Origin: DASZFV01 sp035549075
GTDB taxonomy: Bacteria; Myxococcota_A; Polyangia; Fen-1088
Assembly: GCA_035549075.1 (NCBI GenBank)
Contig: DASZRT010000030.1
Coordinates: 1 to 64,000, forward strand
DNA length: 64,000 bases
Reading direction: 5' to 3'
The position numbers and the translations under genes are program-made. Below, piece by piece: positions 25,801 through 33,444 of the stretch. The notes beneath the pieces are model-generated. The model made no database searches. It was not told where the DNA came from and saw nothing but the letters and a program-made list of their open reading frames with translations. Numbering within the stretch: the stretch's first letter is position 1; every line of letters begins with the position of its first letter.

Positions 25801-26223
25801 GGCAAGGTGACGTTCGGTCTGTCGTTCGTCGGCCGCTCGGGCATGCCGCGCAGCTACGTCGGCAACCTCGTCCCCGGCACGCAGAACCAGATCGTCTACG
25901 TCCTGCCGCGCGGCACGGCCGGCCGCACGCCGTGGATGACCCAGTTCGACGGCCACGTCGGCTACCAGCAGAAGCTCGAGAAGGGCGTGACGATGGAGGC
26001 CTACGTCGACCTCTTCAACATCTTCAACGAGCAGGCGTCGCTGCAGGCCGACGACAACTACACCTTCGACGCCGTCGCGCCGATCGAGAACGGCACGGCG
26101 AAGGACCTGCTCTTCGCCAAGAACGTCAACGGCGACCCCATCGCGAAGAACGCGAACTTCGGCCACCCGATCGCCTACCAGGCGCCGTTCTACACGCGGC
26201 TCGGCCTGCGCCTCATGTTCTAG
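22840..26223 (+). CDS. TonB-dependent outer-membrane receptor with carboxypeptidase-regulatory-like domain
   Basis: The 1127-residue product starts at ATG 22840 (GGAG 6 bases upstream; ATG 22786 is an in-frame alternative without one). Signal peptide to ~32 (ALA|Q). A CarboxypepD_reg-like domain (~37-120: GRVVGSVVDQTSGKPIGGVTV) precedes the plug (ENIYVVNGVNVTGL, then QIDVNSGGYQAEFGGAMGGVINTVLKSG), a cluster typical of Oar/CirA-like receptors. The beta-barrel ends in LRLMF with a terminal Phe. Odd: residues ~822-890 are an Ala/Asp/Ser-rich helical run (SDAAAAAAKAAP, ADAASAAANAASAA) inside a barrel loop. Transported substrate unknown; energised by the TonB/ExbBD genes just upstream. Confidence 0.93.
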   Translation: MNRIRRTATTLRLAMSFVAVTTLVGASRSALAQETTGRVVGSVVDQTSGKPIGGVTVIVQGPQGEDATITDDAGQYSFSSLPVGTYVIRYYLANTSTQVEQPGVKVSAEKTVRVNAKIATTPEAAAQQTYVITGKAPTVDVGSSRIGATFDEDFTLKLAVPPNYGAVISKAPGAFIDASGNVSIGGATGLENIYVVNGVNVTGLRYGNLDAGTASIGGGTNLPTEFLTQIDVNSGGYQAEFGGAMGGVINTVLKSGSNEFHGSVFASYAPYWLSADPSIVHVEGSALAAVRKPDFDDRIGFEVGGPLIKDKLFFWLGMAPQAVDTHVHRLTYALQDDGTGNAATNADGTYKTTFLPDATRRLNETHRTYTYAAKLDFIPAPEHRLELTLFGTPNFNNQMRSFQNGQEIDAAFPQNGQTTWAQEALTKVNNDVSAHWSSKLFDRHWQIDATAALHDEYFYQRSPDSSLNGLNQLEYHGSNLYDLEGIGGCAPITGSGGNTYASPFQPCPVNPAYHRGGFGTVQKYTANRWSGELKSTNIFEAGGHNELKYGWHGDLSTMDLERYYSGPPGARSLVWFDGSGVNTQNFYGLQGQYPSDFGSRYPYSDLAQSPLYKDELKADVKSLSNAFFVQESFSPAALRNLSINVGLRYEMQKMYDLNGSSFLSSDNLGPRVGAVFDPFNDGRSKVSANYGRFFEAIPMDLAARYFGGENYLDRYGVPPSSCANSNPLTWTGAGDYRGCELPAAGSNKGDVAGGYMPVNNSEYKQSHIQGQYQNEVVATLEREIFDDTSVRLDYTHRWLGTIVEDGYGDGTFVGVLGNPGHVPAEALADADKELADANSQAMTLQKASDAAAAAAKAAPMDTAKATAAADAASAAANAASAASSAQTKDVTLHSLANAPKPERTYDAISASVNHRLAKNWFLRGSYTWSRLVGNYDGLFQTQGSYYSPNGTNAYDTADLYLNYHGYLPNDHTHQAKVDGYYTLDAGPGKVTFGLSFVGRSGMPRSYVGNLVPGTQNQIVYVLPRGTAGRTPWMTQFDGHVGYQQKLEKGVTMEAYVDLFNIFNEQASLQADDNYTFDAVAPIENGTAKDLLFAKNVNGDPIAKNANFGHPIAYQAPFYTRLGLRLMF

Positions 26224-26242
26224 AGACACGCTCCGCCCACCG

Positions 26243-26264
26243 GCGAGCTCCGACCGGAGCTCGC
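26243..26264 (+). terminator. First hairpin after the receptor gene
   Basis: The perfect 10-base stem gcgagctccg / cggagctcgc has a two-base loop and no T-run. It stands 22 bases before a canonical terminator and may stabilise the transcript end. Confidence 0.4.
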
Positions 26265-26285
26265 TACATCTGACCGAAACAAGAA

Positions 26286-26321
26286 CACGGCGGCCGGCTC
26301 CCGGCCGCCGTGCTCGTTTTT
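26286..26321 (+). terminator. Rho-independent terminator of the TonB-receptor unit
   Basis: The perfect 12-base stem cacggcggccgg / ccggccgccgtg (26286-26297 with 26301-26312) and CTC loop are followed by ctcgTTTTT. Among the clearest terminators in the window. Confidence 0.92.
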
Positions 26322-26377
26322 AAGGCCCGGCGCGCGCGGCGCGCGTTGGCATCGCCTTCGCAAACTGGCGATCGGCC

Positions 26378-27904
26378 ATGCTCGCCCGCGTCAGATCCGC
26401 CACCGTCGTCGGCATCGAGGCCGCGCCGATCGACGTCGAGGTCGACGTCGCGCTCGGCCTCCCGTGCTGCAACATCGTCGGGCTCGCCGACGCGGGCGTG
26501 CGCGAAGGGCGCGTGCGCATCCGCAGCGCGCTCGAGAACAGCGGCTTCAAGCTGCCGCCGCGCAAGATCACCGTCAACCTCGCGCCCGCCGATCTGAAAA
26601 AGGACGGCGCCGGCTTCGACCTCCCGATCGCCGTCGGCATGCTGTGCGCCGCGGGCGTCGTCGAGCCCGAGGCCATCGCCGACACGCTGTTCGTGGGTGA
26701 GCTCGCGCTCGACGGCGCCGTGCGGCCCGTGCGCGGCGTGCTGCCCATCGCCGTGTCGGCGCGCGCGCGCGGCGCGCGGCGGTTGATCGTACCGCCCGCA
26801 AACGAGGCCGAGGCGGCGGTCGTCGGCGGCTGCGAGGTGCGGGCCGCGCGCGATCTGACGTCGCTGGTGGCGCTTCTCAAGGGTGAGGGCGGCGACGTCG
26901 CTCCCGAGCGTACGACTTCGACGGAGCCTGCAAACGAGACGACGCCTGCGGCAGGTGCCGACTTGTCCGAGGTCCACGGCCAAGAAGTCCCGCGGCGCGC
27001 GCTTGAGATCGCGGCGGCGGGTGGGCACAACCTGCTCTTCGTGGGGCCACCCGGCTCGGGCAAGACGATGCTCGCGCGCCGCTTGCCCGGCATCCTGCCG
27101 CCGTTCACGTTCGAAGAGGCGCTCGAGACGTCGATGATCTACTCGATCGTCGGTCAGCTCGGCGGCGCGGCGCTCTTGCGCGAGCGGCCGTTCCGCGCGC
27201 CGCACCACACGGTGACGGCCGTGGGCCTCGTGGGCGGCGGCCCCATCGTGCGGCCCGGCGAGATCACGCTCGCGCACAACGGCGTCCTGTTCCTCGACGA
27301 GCTGCTCGAGTTCGCGCGGCCCGCGCTCGAGGCGCTGCGCCAGCCGCTCGAAGATCGCCACGTCGCGATCGTGCGCGCGCGCCGCTCGGTGACGTACCCC
27401 GCGGACTTCATGCTCGTGACGGCGCTGAACCCGTGCCCGTGTGGCCACCTCGGCAACCCGCTGCGCACGTGCACCTGCTCGCTCGCGGGCATCGCCGCCT
27501 ACCGCGCGCGCCTCTCGGGCCCGCTCGTCGATCGCATCGACCTGCACGTCGAGGTCGCCGCGCTGCCGTACCAGGCGCTCGCGCGCGACGAGAGCGCCGA
27601 ACCGAGCGCCGCCGTGCGCGCGCGCGTCGTCGCGGCGCGCGCCGTGCAAAACGCGCGCGAGGGCGCCGCCGCGACGTCGAACGCCCGCCTGCCCGCGGCC
27701 GCGCTGCGCGCCGTCGCCGCGCTCGACGCCGACGGCCACCGCCTGATGGAAGCCGCCGTCGCGCGGTTCGGTTTGTCGGCGCGCGCCCTCACGCGCGTGC
27801 GTCGCGTCGCCCGCACGATCGCCGACCTCGACGGCAGCGTCGCCGTGCGCGGGCGCCACGTCGCCGAGGCGCTGCAGTACCGCTTGCTCGATCGCACGCC
27901 CTGA
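26378..27904 (+). CDS. comM: YifB/ComM-family Mg-chelatase-like AAA+ ATPase
   Basis: The 508-residue product has an N-terminal ChlI-type Ser-protease-like fold (VVGIEAAPIDVEVDVALGLPCCNIVGLAD...), then AAA+ motifs: Walker A GPPGSGKTMLARRLP (~227) and Walker B ITLAHNGVLFLDELLEF. A Cys cluster NPCPCGHLGNPLRTCTC and a C-terminal domain follow. Family knowledge: ComM is a branch-migration helicase aiding integration of transforming DNA. It lies 22 bases before recA, so the two recombination genes are probably co-transcribed. Confidence 0.94.
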   Translation: MLARVRSATVVGIEAAPIDVEVDVALGLPCCNIVGLADAGVREGRVRIRSALENSGFKLPPRKITVNLAPADLKKDGAGFDLPIAVGMLCAAGVVEPEAIADTLFVGELALDGAVRPVRGVLPIAVSARARGARRLIVPPANEAEAAVVGGCEVRAARDLTSLVALLKGEGGDVAPERTTSTEPANETTPAAGADLSEVHGQEVPRRALEIAAAGGHNLLFVGPPGSGKTMLARRLPGILPPFTFEEALETSMIYSIVGQLGGAALLRERPFRAPHHTVTAVGLVGGGPIVRPGEITLAHNGVLFLDELLEFARPALEALRQPLEDRHVAIVRARRSVTYPADFMLVTALNPCPCGHLGNPLRTCTCSLAGIAAYRARLSGPLVDRIDLHVEVAALPYQALARDESAEPSAAVRARVVAARAVQNAREGAAATSNARLPAAALRAVAALDADGHRLMEAAVARFGLSARALTRVRRVARTIADLDGSVAVRGRHVAEALQYRLLDRTP

Positions 27905-27926
27905 ACAAACCCAAGGAGAACCCGAC

Positions 27927-28991
27927 ATGTCGACCACGAAAGAGCTGAAGGAAAAGTTGAAGGAGAAGATGAAGGCCGTCTCGAGCGCGATCGCCGCGAT
28001 CGAGAAGCAGTTCGGCAAGGGCGCGATCATGCCGCTCGACGGCGGTGACGTCGCCGAGGTCGCCGTCGTGCCCACGGGCTCGGTGGGCCTCGACCTCGCG
28101 CTCGGCACGGGCGGCCTGCCGCGCGGCCGCGTCATCGAGATCTACGGCCCCGAGTCGTCGGGCAAGACGACGCTCACGCTGCAGGCGATCGCGCAGGCGC
28201 AGCGCGCGGGCGGCGTGTGCGCCTTCATCGACGCCGAGCACGCGCTCGACGTCGCCTACGCGCGCAAGCTCGGCGTCCACACCGAGGACCTGCTGGTCTC
28301 GCAGCCCGACTACGGCGAGCAGGCGCTCGAGATCGCCGATCGCCTCGTCGCGACGGGCGCGATCGATCTCATCGTCGTCGACTCGGTCGCCGCGCTCGTG
28401 CCCAAGGCCGAGATCGAGGGCGAGATGGGCGACGCGCACATGGGCCTGCAGGCGCGCCTCATGAGCCAGGCGCTGCGCAAGCTCACGGCGGCGACGTCGC
28501 GCACGAACACGGCCATCATCTTCATCAACCAGCTTCGACAAAAAATTGGCGTCGTCTACGGCAACCCCGAGACGACGACCGGCGGCAACGCGCTCAAGTT
28601 CTACGCGAGCGTACGCCTCGACATCCGCAAGATCGGCGTCGTGAAGAACGGCGAGACCGTCGTCGGCACGAAGACGCGCGTCAAGGTCGTGAAGAACAAG
28701 ATGGCGCCGCCGTTCCGCGAGGCCGAGTTCGAGATCCTCTACGGCCTGGGCACGAACTGGGCCGGCGAGATCGTCGACCTCGGCAGCGAGGCGGGCGTCA
28801 TCGAGAAGTCGGGCGCGTACTACTCGTACGGCGGCGAGCGCATCGCGCAGGGCCGCGACGCCGCCTGCGCCCACGTGCAGGCGAACCCCAAGCTCGCCGA
28901 AGAGATCCGCGCCAAGCTCGTCGAGCGCCGCAAGGCCGAGAACGCGCGCGCGGGCGCGCCGGCAGCGGCCAACGACGCCGCCGCGGCGTGA
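27927..28991 (+). CDS. recA: Recombinase A
   Basis: DNA strand-exchange and LexA co-protease filament protein, 354 residues. Walker A is GPESSGKTTL (~73-82). The adenine-stack region, Walker B (LIVVDSVAAL) and the L2 loop (FINQLRQKIGVVYGNPETTTGGNALKFYASVRLDIRKIG, interrupted only by conservative changes) are all intact. AAGGAG precedes ATG 27927. No LexA/SOS box is evident in the short comM-recA gap, so regulation would come from upstream of comM. Confidence 0.98.
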   Translation: MSTTKELKEKLKEKMKAVSSAIAAIEKQFGKGAIMPLDGGDVAEVAVVPTGSVGLDLALGTGGLPRGRVIEIYGPESSGKTTLTLQAIAQAQRAGGVCAFIDAEHALDVAYARKLGVHTEDLLVSQPDYGEQALEIADRLVATGAIDLIVVDSVAALVPKAEIEGEMGDAHMGLQARLMSQALRKLTAATSRTNTAIIFINQLRQKIGVVYGNPETTTGGNALKFYASVRLDIRKIGVVKNGETVVGTKTRVKVVKNKMAPPFREAEFEILYGLGTNWAGEIVDLGSEAGVIEKSGAYYSYGGERIAQGRDAACAHVQANPKLAEEIRAKLVERRKAENARAGAPAAANDAAAA

Positions 28992-29059
28992 CCCGAGCGA
29001 GTGGGCCGATGATCAGCTGCGCGTGACGATGCGGGCGGTGCGAAGTACACTGCGCCGCC

Positions 29060-30334
29060 GTGATCGACATTCGCTTGCTTCGTGATACGCCCGACGTCGT
29101 CCGCGAGGGGTACGCCCGCCTCGGGGGCGGCGTCGACCTCGAGCCCGTCATCGCCGCCGACGCGCGTCTGCGCGACCTCAAGAACGAGTCGCAGACGCTG
29201 CAGGCCGAGCAGAACCGCCTCTCGAAGGAGATCGGCAGAGCCGCGCCTGGCGAGGCGCGCGAGGCGGCCAAGGCCGCGAGCGCCGCGCTCAAAGCCAAGA
29301 TCGAGGCGCTCGCGGGCGACCTCACCGCCGCCGAGGCGCGCGTCGACGAGCTCTTGCTCGAGCTGCCGAACCTGCCACACGAATCGGTGCCCGTCGGCAA
29401 GGACGACTCCGAGAACAAGGTCGTGCGCGAAGAGGGCTCGAAGCGCGCGTTCGACTTCGCGCCGCAGCCGCACTGGGATCTCGGCACGAAGCTCGACATC
29501 ATCGACTTCGAGCGCGGCGTGAAGGTCTCGGGCTCGCGCTTCTACATGCTCAAGGGTTGGGGCGCGCGGCTGCAGCGCGCGCTCATCACGTACATGCTCG
29601 ATCTGCACACGCAGAAGCACGGCTACGTCGAGATCTACCCGCCCTACATGGTGCGCAAGGAGTGCCTCGTGGGCACGGGCAACCTGCCGAAGTTCGGCGA
29701 GAACCTCTACCACGACGCCGAAGAGGACTTCTGGTGGATCCCCACGGCCGAGGTCCCCGTGACGAACATGTACCGCGAGGAGATCCTCGACGGCGCGTCG
29801 CTGCCCATCAAGCACGTCGGCTTCACCGCCTGCTTCCGCCGCGAGCAGATGGCGGCGGGCCGCGACACGCGCGGCATCAAGCGCGGCCACCAGTTCGACA
29901 AGGTCGAGCTCGTGAAGTTCGTGCGCCCCGAAGGCTCGATGGACGAGCTGACGTCGCTGCTCTCTGACGCCGAAGACGTGCTGAAAGGCCTCGAGCTCCC
30001 TTACCGCGTCCTTCAGATGTGCACGGGCGACCTGTCGTTCTCGGCGATGGCGAAGTTCGATCTCGAGCTTTGGGCGCCGGGCTGCAACGAGTGGCTCGAG
30101 GTCAGCTCGTGCTCGAACTTCGGCGAGTTCCAAGCGCGCCGCGCGAAAATTCGTTTCAAAGACGGCCAAGAGAAAGGCGTCAAGACCCGCTTCGTTCATA
30201 CGTTGAACGGCTCGGGCCTCGCGTTGCCGCGCACGCTCATCGGCATCCTCGAGACCTACCAGCGCGCCGACGGAAAGATCGACGTGCCCGCGGTGCTGCG
30301 CCCGTACCTCGGCGGTCAAACCGTCCTCGGGTGA
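29060..30334 (+). CDS. serS: Seryl-tRNA synthetase
   Basis: Class II synthetase charging tRNA-Ser, 424 residues. The N-terminal coiled-coil arm spans residues ~27-105 (ESQTLQAEQNRLSKEIGRA...). Class II motifs follow: PPYMV, the motif 2 loop FTACFRREQMAAGRDTRGIKRGHQF, and motif 3 TLNGSGLALPRTLIGILE. The start is GTG 29060, giving the standard MIDIRLLRDTPDVVR opening. Confidence 0.97.
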   Translation: MIDIRLLRDTPDVVREGYARLGGGVDLEPVIAADARLRDLKNESQTLQAEQNRLSKEIGRAAPGEAREAAKAASAALKAKIEALAGDLTAAEARVDELLLELPNLPHESVPVGKDDSENKVVREEGSKRAFDFAPQPHWDLGTKLDIIDFERGVKVSGSRFYMLKGWGARLQRALITYMLDLHTQKHGYVEIYPPYMVRKECLVGTGNLPKFGENLYHDAEEDFWWIPTAEVPVTNMYREEILDGASLPIKHVGFTACFRREQMAAGRDTRGIKRGHQFDKVELVKFVRPEGSMDELTSLLSDAEDVLKGLELPYRVLQMCTGDLSFSAMAKFDLELWAPGCNEWLEVSSCSNFGEFQARRAKIRFKDGQEKGVKTRFVHTLNGSGLALPRTLIGILETYQRADGKIDVPAVLRPYLGGQTVLG

Positions 30335-30443
30335 TCGCGAAAGCGACCAGAAGTCAAGACGCCGCGCGCGCCACGACAGCCGTAACCTACCGAAAACGTT
30401 GACTTCCCACCCCACCCCTCCTACAGTGGTGCGCGTTCCCGAG

Positions 30444-30764
30444 ATGACGAAGGCCGACCTCATCGACATCGTGGCGGAGCGGACGAAGCTCCCGCGTGGC
30501 CGTGCGGAGCTGCTCGTCGGCCAGATGTTCGATTGCATGGTCGACGCGCTCAAGCAGGGCGACGGCATCGAGATCCGCGGCTTCGGCAGCTTCTCGATCC
30601 GCGAATACCGCGAATATCAGGGCCGTAATCCCCGCACGGGCGAGGCGGTTCACGTCAAGCCCAAGCGGCTCGCGTTCTTCAAGGTCGGCAAAGAGCTGCG
30701 CGACCGCGTCAACGCCGCGCACAGCGACGGCGCCGCGCCCGTCACCGGCACGGGCACGCCGTAG
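30444..30764 (+). CDS. HU/IHF-family nucleoid DNA-bending protein
   Basis: The 106-residue product has a standard core: MTKADLIDIVAERT, the RGFGSFSIREYREYQGRNPRTGEAVHVKPKR beta arm with the intercalating Pro (RNPRTGE), then LAFFKVGKELRDRVN. The EY..RGRNPRTGE pattern is closer to IHF subunits than to HU. A short Ala/Thr/Gly tail follows. ATG 30444 gives the family N-terminus; the frame is open to 30399 without similarity. Confidence 0.9.
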   Translation: MTKADLIDIVAERTKLPRGRAELLVGQMFDCMVDALKQGDGIEIRGFGSFSIREYREYQGRNPRTGEAVHVKPKRLAFFKVGKELRDRVNAAHSDGAAPVTGTGTP

Positions 30765-30831
30765 CGCGTCGTCTCGTCTGGCCGGGCCTGATCGGTCCAG
30801 AGACCGGCGGGCTACTATCAGATGAAGGCGC

Positions 30832-31458
30832 ATGAACCCGCTGCACCGCAGATGGTCGCCTGCGCCCGCGCGCGCCGAGGCCGACCCGCTCGCCCCGTTG
30901 CTCGCTCCCGCGACGGCCGGTGACGCCGACGCGCTCGCGCGGATCCTGCGCGCGGCGGCGCCGGCGATGCTCGGGGTCGTGCGGATGATCCTCGGCGCCG
31001 ACAACGCCGACGTGCCCGACGTCGCGCAAGAGAGCCTGCTCGCCGTCAAAGACGCGCTCCGCTCGTTCCGTCGCGAGTCGACCGTGCTGCAGTTCGCGCG
31101 GCAGGTCGCCGTGCGCACGGCGCTGTCGTCGCGGCGCGGGCGGCGCGCGCGCGATCGGCTGCTCGACCGCTACCGCGTCGACGTGGCGGCGCAACCGGCG
31201 TTCACCGACGCGACCGATCCGGCGTTGCGCGCGCGGCGCGCGGCCGCGTTCCGGCGCGTGCTCGACGATCTGCCCGACGAGCAGGCCGAGACGTTCGCGC
31301 TGCGGGTCGTGCTCGACTACAGCTTGGAAGAAGTCGCCGCGGCGACGGGCGTTCCCGTCAACACCGTGCGCAGCCGCGTCCGCCTCGCGCGCGAAAAATT
31401 GCGCGAGCGCATCGAGGCCGATCCGGCGCTGCACGACGTGCTCATGGGGGAAGCGTGA
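30832..31458 (+). CDS. ECF-type sigma-70 family RNA polymerase sigma factor
   Basis: The 208-residue product has sigma region 2 (~30-105, DNADVPDVAQESLLAVKDALRSFRRESTVLQFARQVAVRTAL) and region 4 (~145-200, LPDEQAETFALRVVLDYSLEEVAAATGVPVNTVRSRVRLAREKLRERI). Regions 1 and 3 are absent, as in ECF factors. The stop overlaps the start of a zinc-finger membrane protein (GTGA), the usual arrangement for a sigma/anti-sigma pair. Downstream genes encode secreted proteins that may be its regulon. Confidence 0.9.
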   Translation: MNPLHRRWSPAPARAEADPLAPLLAPATAGDADALARILRAAAPAMLGVVRMILGADNADVPDVAQESLLAVKDALRSFRRESTVLQFARQVAVRTALSSRRGRRARDRLLDRYRVDVAAQPAFTDATDPALRARRAAAFRRVLDDLPDEQAETFALRVVLDYSLEEVAAATGVPVNTVRSRVRLAREKLRERIEADPALHDVLMGEA

Positions 31459-32372
31459 CGACGGCGGATCTGCATCCCGAGGACATGCTCGACGCCGCGA
31501 GGCGCGGGACGCTCGCGGGCGCGGCGGTTTCCGATCTGCGCGCGCATCTCGATCGCTGCGCGGCTTGCCGCGTGTCGCTCACGCTGCCCGACGATCTGCG
31601 CGCCGAGGCGGCGCCGACGGCGGCGGACGCGGCGCTCCTCGCTCGCCTGGTCCAGGGCGCCCTCGCGAGCGAGGCGCCGAGCGTCGCGGCGCGAGGCCGC
31701 GGGCGCTTCATGCGGCGCGCGGCGATCGCGCTCGCGCTGTTGCTCGTCGGGGGAAGCGCGGGCGCGGCGATCTGGTCGGCGGGCGGCGCGCGCTTCGCGC
31801 GGCGGTTCTTGCCCGAGGTCGTGCCGCTGCCGCGCGAGACGCCCGCGCGCGTGGCGCCACCCGAGGTCGCGCCGAAGCCCGCGCAGGCCGTCGTCGAACC
31901 GATCGCGCCGCCGGTCGTCGCCGAAGCGCCGGCGCCGCGCCCGGCGAAGCCCCACCCGCACGCGCGTACCGTCGCGGTCGAGGCGGCGCCGACGGAAACG
32001 GCGGACGAGATCTTCGCCGACGCGAACCGCGCGCGGCGCGCCGGTGACGACGCGCGCGCGTTGCGCCGCTACGCCGAGCTCTCGCGCGCGTTCCCCGGCT
32101 CGCGGCAAGAGATGACGGCGCGGGTCATCGTCGGCGATCTGTCGCTCGGGCGCGGCGCGGCGCGCGACGCGCTCACGAGCTTCGACAGCTACCTCGCGGC
32201 GAACCCCGACGGCACGCTGGCCGAGGAGGCGCGCGTCGGGCGGGCGCGCGCGCTCGAGGAGCTCGGGCGCGCCGACGAAGAACGCGAAGCGTGGCGGCAG
32301 CTCTTGCGGCGTCACCCGGACTCGGTGCAAACCGAGCGCGCGCGGGAGCGGCTGCGCGCGCTCGGCGAGTGA
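31455..32372 (+). CDS. Putative anti-sigma factor: zinc-finger, membrane helix and periplasmic TPR-like domain
   Basis: The 305-residue product has a zf-HC2-like motif HLDRCAACR (His31, Cys35, Cys38) as in ZAS anti-sigma factors and one membrane helix (~88-107). A Pro/Ala linker (~120-180) and a TPR/YbgF-like periplasmic domain (~185-303: DEIFADANRARRAGDDARALRRYAELSRAFPG...) follow. The GTG start overlaps the sigma stop. Inference: it holds the sigma factor at the membrane and senses the periplasm through the TPR domain. Confidence 0.82.
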   Translation: MTTADLHPEDMLDAARRGTLAGAAVSDLRAHLDRCAACRVSLTLPDDLRAEAAPTAADAALLARLVQGALASEAPSVAARGRGRFMRRAAIALALLLVGGSAGAAIWSAGGARFARRFLPEVVPLPRETPARVAPPEVAPKPAQAVVEPIAPPVVAEAPAPRPAKPHPHARTVAVEAAPTETADEIFADANRARRAGDDARALRRYAELSRAFPGSRQEMTARVIVGDLSLGRGAARDALTSFDSYLAANPDGTLAEEARVGRARALEELGRADEEREAWRQLLRRHPDSVQTERARERLRALGE

Positions 32373-32373
32373 C

Positions 32374-33444
32374 GTGCCGTCGCTCGCGCTGCTCCTGCTG
32401 ATCGCCGCGGCGACGTCCGCGAGCGAAGCCCCGCGCGCGAAGGAGACCGCCGTCGAGATCGCGATCGCGGCGCCTTCCCCCGACGTCGCCGAGGCCGTGC
32501 GCGACGATCTGCGCGAGCTGCTCGGTCGCGTTGGCGTCGGCGCGCGCTACCGCGACGTCGCCGGCGTCGACAGAGCCGAGGTGCTACGCCCGACCAACGA
32601 GGCGCCGTGCGCGCTCGCGTGCGTGTGGCTCGACCTCGACGTGGGCGCGCCGGGCCACGCCGTCGTCTACGTGTCGGCGACGGCGTCCGAGCAGGTCGTC
32701 ATCCGCCGCATGCCGCTGCCCGCGGGCGTCGACGAGGTCGCACGCGAAGAGGTCGCGCACATCGTCGCGGGCTCGATCGAGGCGCTGCGCTCGGGCCGGC
32801 CGCTGCCCACGGCGGGCGCGGGCGACGCGCGCGTCTCGGTCCTTTCGACGGCGCCAGCCGCGCCACCGCCGCCACCTGCTCCGACGACGACGGTTCTCCT
32901 CGGGGGCGGCGCGGGCGCGTTGCTCGGCGACGCGGGTCAAACGGCGGCACCGGCGCTCGCGCTCTCGATGCTTTTCGCCGTCGATCACCGCTTTCTCTCG
33001 CCCGCGCTCTGGCTCGAAGCCGATGGTTTCGCGGGCACGATGACGAGCACGCCCGTCGGTCTCCGCTTTCGCGGCGGCGATCTCACGGTGCTCGCCGCGG
33101 TGGCGACGCCGTCCGCGCCCGTCGTCGCGCGCTTCGGCGCGGGCCTCGGCGCCGAGCTTCTGTCGATGACGCCCGTGCTGAACGACGCCACGTCAGGGGC
33201 GACGCTCGACGGCGCGCGCCTGCAGCCCGAGCTGTTCGCGCGCGCCGCCGCGCGCGTCGAGCTGCGCGCGGCCACGCGCGTCGGCGTGTTCCTCTCGGCG
33301 GCGTGCGACGCGCGCTTCGTCGTCCACCGCGACACGATCGTGCGCGACGGCGTCTCCGAGACGCTCTACGAGCCGCGCCGGTTTCGTCCGTGGATCGTCC
33401 TCGGCGTCGACGCCGTGCTCGGCGGCGCGGAGACGGCGCGATGA
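32374..33444 (+). CDS. Secreted hypothetical protein with beta-barrel-like C-terminal half
   Basis: The 356-residue product starts at GTG 32374 with a signal peptide (LALLLLIAAATSASEA). The first ~130 residues form a compact alpha/beta region. A Pro-rich hinge (AAPPPPPAP) leads to ~180 residues of alternating small and hydrophobic residues (VLLGGGAGALLGD, FLSPALWLEADGFAG, RPWIVLGVDAVLGG) that look like an outer-membrane barrel. No family recognised. It is the third gene of the sigma/anti-sigma operon, overlapping the next gene by ATGA. Confidence 0.72.
   Translation: MPSLALLLLIAAATSASEAPRAKETAVEIAIAAPSPDVAEAVRDDLRELLGRVGVGARYRDVAGVDRAEVLRPTNEAPCALACVWLDLDVGAPGHAVVYVSATASEQVVIRRMPLPAGVDEVAREEVAHIVAGSIEALRSGRPLPTAGAGDARVSVLSTAPAAPPPPPAPTTTVLLGGGAGALLGDAGQTAAPALALSMLFAVDHRFLSPALWLEADGFAGTMTSTPVGLRFRGGDLTVLAAVATPSAPVVARFGAGLGAELLSMTPVLNDATSGATLDGARLQPELFARAAARVELRAATRVGVFLSAACDARFVVHRDTIVRDGVSETLYEPRRFRPWIVLGVDAVLGGAETAR

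Noticed and set aside
26243..26264. Compact palindrome as an operator for comM
   Set aside because: It sits just after the receptor stop and before a canonical terminator; a transcript-end hairpin is simpler.
27904..27927. LexA/SOS box before recA
   Set aside because: The gap holds only a ribosome site; no SOS-type palindrome is visible.
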